Assembly: GCF_036370855.1 (NCBI RefSeq)
Contig: NC_088110.1
Location: 21,509,501-21,573,500 of the forward strand
Direction: 5' to 3'
DNA: 64,000 nt
Source: Dromaius novaehollandiae
Lineage: Eukaryota; Chordata; Aves; Casuariiformes; Dromaiidae
Shown piece after piece: positions 25,101 through 32,698 of the stretch. Position 1 is the first letter of the stretch, and the number at the start of each line of letters is the position of its first letter. The position numbers were made by a program, and so were the translations under genes. The notes under the pieces are model-generated. The model had not been told where the DNA came from, did no database searches, and saw only the letters and a program-made list of their open reading frames with translations.

Positions 25101-28100
25101 CGAGGTTTGGTCTGGTTTGTATTTTAGCGTCTGGGTGGAAACATAAGCATTCACAATGTCTTTTTGCTCTCTTATTCAAAAGAAATTCAGGTCAGAATAG
25201 CAGTTGTTGTATTTCAAATTGCACTGAAAACACTGAACACATTGACTTTACAGAAAGCATAGGACTTTACAGATAATTTCATTGCGAGGAAACACTTCAA
25301 CTCCGTTTCCCAGATAAGGATTACTGAAATTTTTGTTAAAGCTGAAAATGGTATTGCTGTAAATATTGGCTTATCTGGAAAAACCTGAACCATAACTTCT
25401 GCTTTGATTCTGCCAGTCTTTTGAAATGTTGTTAGCAAAGAGTATCAGAACTGTTTTACTCTTTTTTCGTAACAAATTAAAGACACCAACTAATTGTTGA
25501 ATTAAGAGCTGTTAGGCTCACACCTTTTAATGTTTCAGTTTCTTAACACAGTATTTGGTGTACAGTTTTATTTCAGTGCTCAAGACAATTCAGAATTGTT
25601 TATAGTCTTCTGATTTTGTTTAATCTGAATTGCATTCTTCACAAGTGATGGGCCTGAGAAATAGATATGGAAAAAATAATCTTTCGACCGTATGTGAATT
25701 ATTTCACTTAATTTTTGCAAAAGGCTTTTTAAATAAACACTAAGAGTTGATTTTGAATTTTACGTGTATAGCAGTAAATCTGATTCCCATGCAGTGTTGT
25801 TAAATGGGTAGGCATTTAAATGGAAATGGATGTTTAAAGTGGAATGACACTTCATTGGTGTCTGCGTTCAATTTCACTTGCTCACTAGCATTTGAAGAAA
25901 ACACTTCTGGTTCTTTATGGTCTTGCAGATCAATTTTGTTAAATCTTGAAATATTTTAACTGTTAGTATATTTTTTTAAAAGGCTTAATTTAACTTTACT
26001 GCAGTGATTTTTTTTTTAATCCTTTTTTTCTATTCATAGACCTGTTTATGTTTTCTAAATTACCTTCCATTAATTCCTTAGAAGGAGTCTTAACACCCCC
26101 TGGAGTTTCTAAACTGCTCCTTGAAGATCTTATAAATATTTTCCTAGTGCTCTGATTCATACTCACTAAACAAACATTCGTGGCACTTTTGGATGGTAAT
26201 GTCGATGCCAGAAATCAGTGCCCCTTAGCAGAGTCAGGCCAGCAGAGCATGTGCCTGCTGCTCAGCTGCTGCTGTGCAATCTGGCACCATAACACAGAAC
26301 TGCACAGATCTGCGGTTTAAGCTAATACTCTTGACTGAACGGCGCAGCTGGGGGCAGCCATATGTTCCCATATGCTGGCTCGGTTACTGAGGGAGGAGAA
26401 TGGGACCTGCTTAAACCACTGCAGAAACGTTCTCCAGTGTCCTCCTGTTCTTGCTCTGCCTTGGGAATTATTCTTTTTGCATTGAACTTTGAACTGAAAG
26501 ACATAAGATTTGAGATTTGGAAGACTCTGTATAGGAAAATCTTGGGCCAGAAATAACTTGATGAATCAAATGCATATTATTTCTGCATATAAAGTTTCCC
26601 CGGATTTGCTCCTTAAAAGCAGAAGCTGTTCCATGCTAACATGGTAGCTGTCTCATGAGTTCATGGGAGAATTATGTAAACCTCTTGTCATAGTCTTCGC
26701 TTTCAATGTTTGCCTTTTAGCTTCTTTTTCTCCATGTTGTTTCCTGGAGAATGAGGAGATGGGCACCAGCAGGAGCTTATTTGTTGAATGGAAAAGAAGA
26801 GGGCTCTGTTTGGCTTGCTGGTTTAAAGAAAACAACAAAAATAAAACCCTACTGCTCAGCGAAGCTGCTGATGTAGCCAGGGTTTGATGTTTTTTTGGAT
26901 GCAGGAATGCATATTTGAATCCTTAAGATGTAGCTGAAATTTTGCACAGTTTGTGGAAACGATTTCTGTTCCAAATATATCATTGTATCTGGTAAATTGG
27001 ATCAGCTCAGATTGATTAGGAAATCAGGTAGCCTACGAAACCTACTTGCTTTCAGCATCATGAATCCACATTTTAATCTTCATGATGGAATAAGGTAATA
27101 GTTTTTCCGCAGGAGTTTCCTCACGAGTTAGTAGGCTCTAGTGGTCTATTTAAAGTTAAATATTCCTCTTTAAATGAGTGATTTTGAGTGGTTAACAAAA
27201 AATTAATTTCCTTTCATCTTTGTTCTATGTATGTTAGGTGGAGATCAGTCGAAGAGTGACACTAGAAGAACTCCCACCTGTTCTTGTTTTACACCTCAAG
27301 CGATTTGTGTATGAGAAAACTGGTGGATGTCAGAAGCTTATCAAGAATATTGAGTATCCTGTTGATCTGGAAATTAGTAAAGGTAAAGATTTTTAAATAG
27401 AAATTCTCCCTGTTTTGGGAGACGGGAAGTTACCTTTCCCAGGGAGCATCTGTTTGTTTATGTCTGTTTCAGTTCTCTTCCCCAGCACCCAGGTTTGTGC
27501 ACAAGAAACATTTCTTCATGGAGAGTATTGTTTTCTAGAACCTTAATAATTGGAATTAATATCTTGAATGCTTTGTTTTGCATAAAAAGAATCTCTCTGG
27601 GTTTCTGGGTTCACTCTTGCTGAGCCTGACATTCACCGTGTATTAGTTTGGGCCACCGTCTTGCAAAAAACATTACAGAGAAAGCCCTTGAAATCTTTTC
27701 CACATCTTAGGCGTGGGACTGGCCAAATAGGAGGTGTGTGCAGATTTAAGGATTAAGATAACAGAATGTGTAATATGTCTCTATACAAGGTTATTGCTGC
27801 ATAATACTAGGTATTTTTGTCTCAGATTGCAAAGAAGTGACAAATTACTACAATAAACAGTGGCTACAGAAAGGAAAAAATACACAAAAAACATAAAATA
27901 TAGCCTAAAGACAAAGCATAGTTCAAGGGTTAAACAATATATTACGAAGGTCGTCTTTTAGAGATACTGATTGGACAAAGGGTGAGATTGTGCATATAAT
28001 CCAGTATCTGAAACTTGCCATATTAAATGCTTCTTTTTTTCTGACAAATTGACTGTTAGCCAGTCAGCATTTCAGATGGGGGGCGGGGGGAATGGTTAGT

Positions 28101-30100
28101 CATATCTCAAGCGGATGTGACTTTGTCAGATAGTACCCTTTTATTTTACTTAATACTCTATTTTAAAATGTCTTTTAAAAATGGACATTTTTAGAACTAG
28201 TTTAATCTGCCTTGATTGACAAAAACAGTTGTTATAAGACTTGGACTCTGAAATTGGTTTTGTCATCTTCCGACAGTAGGAGCGAAAGGAGAAAGAAATA
28301 TATAGCCTGATCTTTTGCTCTAATTTTTTCAGTATTTTTTTTTCTCAGTAGTTTTAAACACTTCCCTAGGTGTTAGTGCTCAGATAACTTCAAAAACCAA
28401 TGCCTGCAATACCAGATAGCAGAATTTTGACTGTTCTATACAGGTCACAGAAGTCACTTCAGTTAAACTTTCTCATTTGTTACTGTTGGTTTCTGCTAGA
28501 AATAATTGATCTCTATTGAAATTGAATTTCTAAACTTGCTGACTGTTGCCTTTGTGACTTTCTTCCTCCAGAGCTATTATCTCCTGGTGTGAAAAGTAAA
28601 ATTTTTAAAGGCCAAAGAACCTACCGGCTCTTTGCAGGTATTTTATCTCTCTGCCTCTGGTTCCTGTATTGCAAAACAATTTCTGCATATAGAATTTTAG
28701 AAACTCTGGAGTTCTCTGGATTATATATAATATTTTCTTTAAAATTGCAGTGAAATAACTTGTGGGTGTCATTCTTGCATACAGCGTTTATTCTGTATAC
28801 AAACATATAATGCTACGTATTTATATATCTGACTTTTTTCAGCTTAAAACTCATAAAAACACAGTTCTGTAGGAGATCCATCCTGAAAAATACTAGCAGA
28901 AGCTGAAATATAGCTGTAATATAATTACGCTTAACATACATCAGATTCTCAGGGTAAATGTTTCAAATGTCTTTTGAAATGGCCGTTTGAATGCTGGCTT
29001 TGCATCTTTTTGTACCTCAAGATGAGAACTGCTGGCAGTGTATGAATAGCATATTGTGGGTGGAAAAGTTTCATTTGGATATGATTATTTTCATGTGAGG
29101 AAATGATGTTTTTAAGAGAGCATCTGCAATGTATATGAAAGACCTAAATTGGCAGTTAAGACTGGAAACTGGTGTAAGAATTTAGAAGAGAAGTTTTAAT
29201 ATTGAAGAAAACAGTATCTGGGCAGTAATGAATTTGCTAAAGTGTAAAAGTCATACACAGTTTAGGATTTACACCTGCTTATTTGTGTTGGCATCAGAGG
29301 AACATAATTTACTGGAGAACCAGAGATCTTAATTTTTACGTCACTGAATCTGTGCCAGTACTGGTGACCTTATGTGACTTGGTGGTTTAGATCCAGTTTT
29401 GTGACCACTGAGGTTACAGAAGGACATAATGTACCTGGTTTTTTGTGGAAATTCAGGGCAATTTCTGGCAGTATAATTTTTTTTATTGATAGTGAATTTC
29501 ACAGAGCAAGTTTGGAGAGTGTATGTAAGCTGTTTTGGAGCAAATGTGTTAACCTTCTGATTTTTTTTTCTAACTCCTTCTGTGGAAAAGTATAATGCTT
29601 TAGTCTTCTGTCAGTCTAGGACTTCTCATCCACAGAACTGAGCTTGTTGAATGAATTTTAAATTATTAACATAAGCTTTTGAATAATTAAGTTCCAGATA
29701 TCACCCAGGATTTGCTTGTTTATCTTGTGGTTAACTAAATGCTAGAACATCAGTAGTTTAAAATGTAAGCTACCATGAGACTTATTTCATAAGTTCTCAA
29801 AAATCTATAGCTATAGTGTATTCTACTTTTATACTTTCTTTAACTCAAATTATACTAAAAATGTTTGTCTTGATAGATAGTGTATCTATGCATCATGAAT
29901 TTCTCTTCACAGTTGTCTATCATCATGGAAACAGCGCAACTGGTGGCCATTACACTACGGACGTCTTCCAAATTGGTCTAAATGGCTGGTTACGCATTGA
30001 TGACCAGGCAGTTAAAGTGATAAATCAGTACCAGGTGGTGAAGCCGTCTGCAGAACGCACAGCCTACCTCCTGTACTACCGCCGAGTTGACCTGCTGTGA
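1115..30100 (+). CDS. USP10: USP10, ubiquitin carboxyl-terminal hydrolase 10 (12 exons, 5' end outside window)
   Basis: USP10 is a cysteine protease of the USP family. From established knowledge it removes ubiquitin from p53, CFTR and Beclin-1 complex members, and it binds G3BP1 in stress-granule control. Joining 1115-1175, 5959-6984, 12468-12559, 13861-13970, 14407-14462, 16192-16295, 17105-17204, 18535-18715, 22863-23028, 27238-27382, 28572-28637 and 29913-30100 gives an open frame of 764 codons plus stop. It is collinear with vertebrate USP10 from the LPPY segment to the C-terminal YYRRVDLL. About 30 N-terminal residues, including the G3BP-binding FGDF motif, must lie upstream, giving about 794 residues against 798 in human. 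Layout: disordered N-terminal half with a PAM2-like motif and a lysine-rich patch, then the catalytic domain with its Cys box (GNWCYINA), an acidic insert and the His box (GGHYTTDVF). All introns start GT and end AG. Identity is very secure; exact ends rest on splice signals and frame. Confidence 0.97.
1176..5958 (+). other. USP10: USP10 intron
   Basis: This is a 4.8-kb AT-rich intron with no coding exon recognised. It contains a short TTTA-type repeat near 1665-1690 and a CATCC-type pentamer repeat around 3948-3963. The acceptor is CCAG at 5955-5958. Confidence 0.85.
5959..6984 (+). CDS. USP10: USP10 large coding exon: PAM2-like motif, basic patch, disordered region
   Basis: This 1026-nt exon encodes the low-complexity N-terminal half. 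It begins [15 protein letters not shown]. At about 6042-6083 it has [12 protein letters not shown], the PAM2-like motif known in USP10 to contact the MLLE domain of poly(A)-binding protein. At about 6230-6280 lies a basic patch followed by [11 protein letters not shown]. After that come Ser/Thr/Glu-rich segments and conserved blocks such as [25 protein letters not shown] and [13 protein letters not shown]. The exon ends [10 protein letters not shown] with donor GTATAG at 6985. Relative to human it lacks about five residues shortly before the SGGLGQRER block. Reading past the donor reaches a stop at 7017-7019, so intron retention would truncate the protein before the catalytic domain. Confidence 0.97.
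6985..12467 (+). other. USP10: USP10 intron
   Basis: This is a 5.5-kb AT-rich intron. Its one conspicuous structure is a 53-bp near-perfect tandem duplication at 7831-7936, listed separately. No exon or clear transposon was recognised. The acceptor is GCAG at 12464-12467. Confidence 0.85.
7831..7936. repeat. 53-bp tandem duplication (two copies)
   Basis: Copy 1 spans 7831-7883 and copy 2 spans 7884-7936, directly abutting. Both start AGGAGTACATGG and end CAGTAATACCTAAAATT. They differ only by small changes around the GGCTACTTC/GGCGGCTAC part and have the same length. The near identity suggests a young duplication, or an assembly artefact. Confidence 0.95.
12468..12559 (+). CDS. USP10: USP10 coding exon with catalytic cysteine
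   Basis: The exon encodes [15 protein letters not shown] then [16 protein letters not shown], the USP Cys box. The nucleophilic cysteine codon is TGC at 12545-12547, residue 389 of the part encoded here and about 419 in the full protein; it corresponds to human Cys424. The exon ends in phase 0 at GCC. Its donor, GTATCCTTA, is of the U12 type. Confidence 0.97.
12989..13002. repeat. Poly-C run (14)
   Basis: A 14-nt C homopolymer inside the U12-type intron. A second run of 18 C lies at 13566-13583. Both are likely variable in length and error-prone in sequencing. Confidence 0.95.
13055..13094. repeat. Imperfect inverted repeat (hairpin)
   Basis: The left arm AGTGATTAATAATCAC (13055-13070) pairs with a right arm at 13074-13094 ending TGTGATCACT. 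A 3-nt spacer separates the arms, and the right arm carries a few extra bases. It could form a small AT-rich hairpin in RNA or DNA. Confidence 0.7.
13566..13583. repeat. Poly-C run (18)
   Basis: An 18-nt C homopolymer followed by GCCCGGC, within the U12-type intron of USP10. It is the longer of the two poly-C runs in this intron. Confidence 0.95.
13861..13970 (+). CDS. USP10: USP10 coding exon (palm/thumb of USP domain)
   Basis: The exon encodes [17 protein letters not shown], then [20 protein letters not shown]. It continues the Cys box helix of the catalytic domain and is nearly identical to mammalian USP10. The acceptor is that of the U12-type intron; the donor GTAAGT at 13971 is an ordinary U2-type site. 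It ends in phase 2, splitting a Phe codon. Confidence 0.97.
14407..14462 (+). CDS. USP10: USP10 coding exon
   Basis: This 56-nt exon encodes [18 protein letters not shown] within the catalytic domain. It is preceded by TTTCAG and followed by donor GTGAGT at 14463. It joins in frame to the exons on both sides. Confidence 0.97.
14463..16191 (+). other. USP10: USP10 intron
   Basis: A 1.7-kb AT-rich intron with no exon or recognised transposon. The acceptor is TTGCAG at 16186-16191. Confidence 0.85.
16192..16295 (+). CDS. USP10: USP10 coding exon
   Basis: The exon encodes [18 protein letters not shown] followed by [17 protein letters not shown]. This is a well-conserved stretch of the USP catalytic fold. 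It ends in phase 0 at AAG with donor GTGTGG. Confidence 0.97.
16296..17104 (+). other. USP10: USP10 intron
   Basis: An 0.8-kb AT-rich intron. No coding or repeat structure was recognised. The acceptor is TCAG at 17101-17104. Confidence 0.85.
17105..17204 (+). CDS. USP10: USP10 coding exon with [12 protein letters not shown] box
   Basis: The exon encodes [20 protein letters not shown] followed by [21 protein letters not shown] is the typical USP QQDAxEFL-type box. It ends in phase 1 with donor GTTAGT at 17205. Confidence 0.97.
17205..18534 (+). other. USP10: USP10 intron
   Basis: A 1.3-kb AT-rich intron with no recognised structure. A pyrimidine-rich tract at about 18515-18532 precedes the acceptor TAAG. 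Confidence 0.85.
18535..18715 (+). CDS. USP10: USP10 coding exon with acidic insert
   Basis: The exon encodes [19 protein letters not shown], then [18 protein letters not shown], then [24 protein letters not shown]. The Glu/Asp-rich loop is an insertion in the USP domain that is also present in human USP10. It ends in phase 2 with donor GTATAG at 18716. Confidence 0.97.
18716..22862 (+). other. USP10: USP10 intron
   Basis: A 4.1-kb AT-rich intron. It holds an unusually long minus-strand open frame (19,609-20,082) with no recognisable similarity, judged probably spurious. The acceptor is CGACAG at 22857-22862. Confidence 0.85.
22863..23028 (+). CDS. USP10: USP10 coding exon (fingers subdomain)
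   Basis: The exon encodes [38 protein letters not shown], then [17 protein letters not shown]. In many USPs this position carries the CxxC of a zinc ribbon. Here no cysteines are present, in line with a fingers region that does not bind zinc. Phase 0 end, donor GTGTGT. Confidence 0.97.
23745..24060 (+). mobile_element. Old CR1/L3-like LINE fragment
   Basis: The stretch from TATTCAGTTTTAGG (about 23,760) through AGAAAGATGTTCTTTAGTTG to CCAGAAGAGAGCAACCAGAA matches, with many changes, a conserved piece of CR1/L3 ORF2. That piece reads roughly: tattcagttttgggcc, caagaaggacattgagg, tccagaggagggcaac. It is in plus orientation. Its right boundary is uncertain. Confidence 0.5.
24638..24976 (-). mobile_element. 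CR1 LINE, 5'-truncated copy
   Basis: On the plus strand it begins with degenerate AGAATTGCAGAATGG followed by TTGAGGTTGGAAGGGACC, the reverse complement of the CR1 3' end. The minus strand still reads open for about 80 codons as a CR1 ORF2 C-terminus, with blocks [19 protein letters not shown] and [16 protein letters not shown]-rich run (24,608-24,622) lies just outside. CR1 is the dominant LINE of birds and reptiles. This is a typical short, non-autonomous copy. Confidence 0.9.
27238..27382 (+). CDS. USP10: USP10 coding exon
   Basis: The exon encodes [20 protein letters not shown], then [17 protein letters not shown], then [23 protein letters not shown] is the conserved LP-x-L-x-x-x-LKRF block that precedes the His box of USPs. 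Phase 1 end, donor GTAAAG. Confidence 0.97.
27383..28571 (+). other. USP10: USP10 intron
   Basis: A 1.2-kb intron with nothing recognised apart from a short G-rich run at about 28,078-28,091. A pyrimidine tract (TTTCTTCCTCCAG) ends at 28,571. Confidence 0.85.
28572..28637 (+). CDS. USP10: USP10 coding exon
   Basis: This 66-nt exon encodes [22 protein letters not shown], leading into the His box. It lies between acceptor CCAG and donor GTATTT. Confidence 0.96.
28638..29912 (+). other. USP10: USP10 last intron
   Basis: A 1.3-kb AT-rich intron with no recognised structure. It ends TTTCTCTTCACAG. Confidence 0.85.
29913..30100 (+). CDS. USP10: USP10 terminal coding exon with catalytic histidine and stop
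   Basis: The exon encodes [39 protein letters not shown], then [23 protein letters not shown]. The catalytic His codon is CAT at 29948-29950. The downstream WLRIDD supplies the acidic partner expected in USPs. The stop TGA is at 30098-30100. Confidence 0.98.
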
Positions 30101-30985
30101 AACTTTCCCCTTTTACGCTGTGTGTGCAAGATACCTGCTTTGTAGAACGCCAACTATCACTAACTTTTCTTCCTCCTGTAAATGCTCTTTTGAGTGAATC
30201 CTTTTTTTCTTTTCTTTTTTTTTTTCCCTTGCAACTATGGGATAGAGTAAAAAAGGAAGCTACCTTGGGTTTGTGCACAACATAGTTTGTGTAGACTTTT
30301 GACTTTGCAGAATGAAGTCATTTGGTTAAAAGACTCAGTCTCATGAATCACAAAAAAAAAAGAAAATCTGAGTTAATGCTGAATCCTAAGATAATAAAAG
30401 GGGATTTGCATTCGATTCCCACTTTCTAATTGCGTAGTAGAAGAAAACCCTGCACCAGCAACAGAACTTGTAGATTTCTGTGAAAATGTTTTATCTTTAC
30501 TTAAGTAAAAAATAAAAAAATAAAAAAAATAAAAAGTGCTCTCTGCTTCCCCAATAGTTTTTGATAAGTGGTAAAATATGAGCCGATGTGTATGAGATGG
30601 AAATGGTCCTATGTGCTTCAAAAAATGTACAAACGTACAAAATGCAGAGTTGCTGGTTCCTAATAGGAAGACACATTTTAATAATTGTGCGATGAGAAAC
30701 TGCTTAAGTACACATTGCAGATCAAATACTTGGAGTTAAGATGTTAGTCTATATAGATGGGTGATTGTAACTTTATTGCTATTAAGAAATTTCAAACTGC
30801 ATTTATGCTTCTGTGTACATGAAATTAAAAAATGGGCAAAATAATTAAGATTGATATTTCTTTAAGTCTGCTTTGTTTAATTTTGCTGTCTGCTCTCCTA
30901 TAATGTTGAGTTCCTAATTGTACACAGTTTAGTGATATCTAGAAGTATAAAGTTGTCGCCCATCAATAAAAGTCACAAAGTTGGT
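30101..30985 (+). other. USP10: USP10 3' UTR
   Basis: This is noncoding sequence after the stop. It includes an A-rich stretch at about 30,506-30,535 with several AATAAA hexamers and an earlier AATAAA at 30,393-30,398. The last 80 nt, before the AATAAA at 30,965, look like a strongly conserved 3' end. The exact cleavage position is inferred. Confidence 0.8.
30965..30970 (+). terminator. USP10: USP10 polyadenylation signal AATAAA
   Basis: A canonical AATAAA followed after about 20 nt by a GT-rich element (GTGTGTGCGTGGGTTTTG, 30,991-31,008). That arrangement is typical of a functional vertebrate poly(A) site. Cleavage is expected near 30,985. Upstream AATAAA motifs at 30,393 and 30,506-30,535 could give shorter forms. 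Confidence 0.85.
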
Positions 30986-31413
30986 TTAAGGTGTGTGCGT
31001 GGGTTTTGTTTTTCCTCAAGTGTGAATTCTAGCCTTGGAAACTCCTAATAGAAAATTGTTGTGTAGCACTTTTACAAGGTGCAGATACGTACCCCAAGTG
31101 AATGGGGCATGCTTTTTGTCTTCTGCAGCTTCTTGAAACTTCAGAAGTGTTTTCATTCTGCATTGAGATGAAACTGAGCTTTGAGGGGAGAGGGAAAGGG
31201 AGAAGAGGTCGATCACTGCAGGATAGCTAGAAGTCTAACATTTGGGGATATGGTACCCCAGGGCTGAATACCCGTCAGACAGAACGGGGAACTGGTGCTT
31301 TCCATGCCCTAGGTGAATACCTTGCGCTACTGTTTTGAGATAGTTACGGTTTTGTCTGCCTTCTGACTAAAAGAATCTGTTCTTTAGCCAGTTGGCATTT
31401 TCAGATGAAGAAA

Positions 31414-31427
31414 ATATATATATATAC

Positions 31428-31459
<32 letters not shown>

Positions 31460-31470
31460 GTATGTATATA
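31414..31470. repeat. Compound TA/TG/TA microsatellite
   Basis: An alternating purine-pyrimidine tract: TA repeats, then ACG and about ten TG units, then TA repeats with TATG interruptions. Such tracts can adopt Z-DNA or cruciform forms and are usually length-polymorphic. Confidence 0.95.
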
Positions 31471-32661
31471 AAAATTTAATGCTTAATTTGGTGACTGGTG
31501 TTTTATGCTTCTTGCTTTATGTGATACTACAGATGTTGCCAGCGAAACCGAACTGATTTTAACACAGACTGTTAGCATATTACAAGAGGTTAGACTGCAC
31601 ATACTCTAAGGAAATCACTTTTCATTTCTAAAGTTGTGTTTAGTTAAGCCCAATTTTCCTTGAAGCTTTTGAAAAAATTAGCTGCATTAATTTTTCAAGT
31701 ACTGTGTTCTAATGAATTGTTTCAGCATTTCTTTAAACTGCTTCTCTCCTTTTGCCTTTTATTGCCTGGCTGTCCAAGAGAGAGCTGCAGACCTTAGGTG
31801 AAAAGCAGTTAACTTTTTCAAGAGAAAGAAGTGTTGTAAATGTCTTAACTTTGAGAGCTTGCCCATTTACATGGGATTCCCTCTTGCATTTCCTGCCCAA
31901 ATAAAACAACAATTAGTCACTTTACAAAAGATGGGGAACTTATTCATGGCTGCTTCCTGAAAGGAGTCAGAGGTGGAAATGTTAAATTATGGCTGCAGTT
32001 TACAGAATTTCATCATCTAGGGCAGACGACGTGAATGTGCGGCTCCTGTAGCGGAAGCAAAGTTGTCGGGACAGGCCTGTGCTCTTGGCGAGCAGTAGTA
32101 AGGCTGTCCTGGCATGGACACTCAACTAGATCCTGACTGCGGCAGAAGCAAGCTGGTGGGACGTGCCCAGGAGCCGTGCTGGTCCGCCCTGTGCCTTCTC
32201 TGGCTGGTGGTGACGCGTTGGACTTTGGTTTCCTGCCTGTGAATCACTCCTGGGGACGCCGGGCGCAGCTCTCCGTGAGAGGCGGCTGAGCACGCTGCCC
32301 CAAGGGCTGGTGAGCATCACCAACGCTGATGCACCTTCTCAGGTTTTGACTATCACAAGGTACGTTCAGCAGTAAGTAGGAGGGTTTCGGCCCACGGCTG
32401 GCTCTGTCTGGAGTGATCACCTTCTCCCTACTCAAGAGTTTGCATGCCAACTGCAGTTGCACGATCTTCAGTTTCTTTCTTGAGTTGTTAGGGCAGTGCT
32501 AACTCTGTATATCCCATCACAGCCCTGATACCGAGAAAGTTTTGTGATGTTTTGTCTATTGCTTCGGATGTAAGTATGTAGTTATTTGGTAGTTGGTCAG
32601 CAAATTCCAGAAAATTTTATTAGTGTTCCCTAATTTGTACAGATTGTGACTGAGATGCTCT

Positions 32662-32664
<3 letters not shown>

Positions 32665-32697
<33 letters not shown>
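32665..32697. repeat. 33-nt poly-T run
   Basis: An uninterrupted T homopolymer, the longest in the window. It could be the poly-A tail of a minus-strand retroposed sequence, but the adjacent sequence to 32,940 was not recognised as any gene or SINE. Confidence 0.95.

Positions 32698-32698
<1 letters not shown>

Larger units (their letters stand above)
23029..27237 (+). other. USP10: USP10 intron with CR1 fragments
   Basis: A 4.2-kb intron. It holds an old CR1/L3-like fragment at about 23,745-24,060 and a better-preserved CR1 3' end at 24,638-24,976, listed separately. A C-rich run lies near 23,588. The acceptor is TTAG at 27234-27237. Confidence 0.85.
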
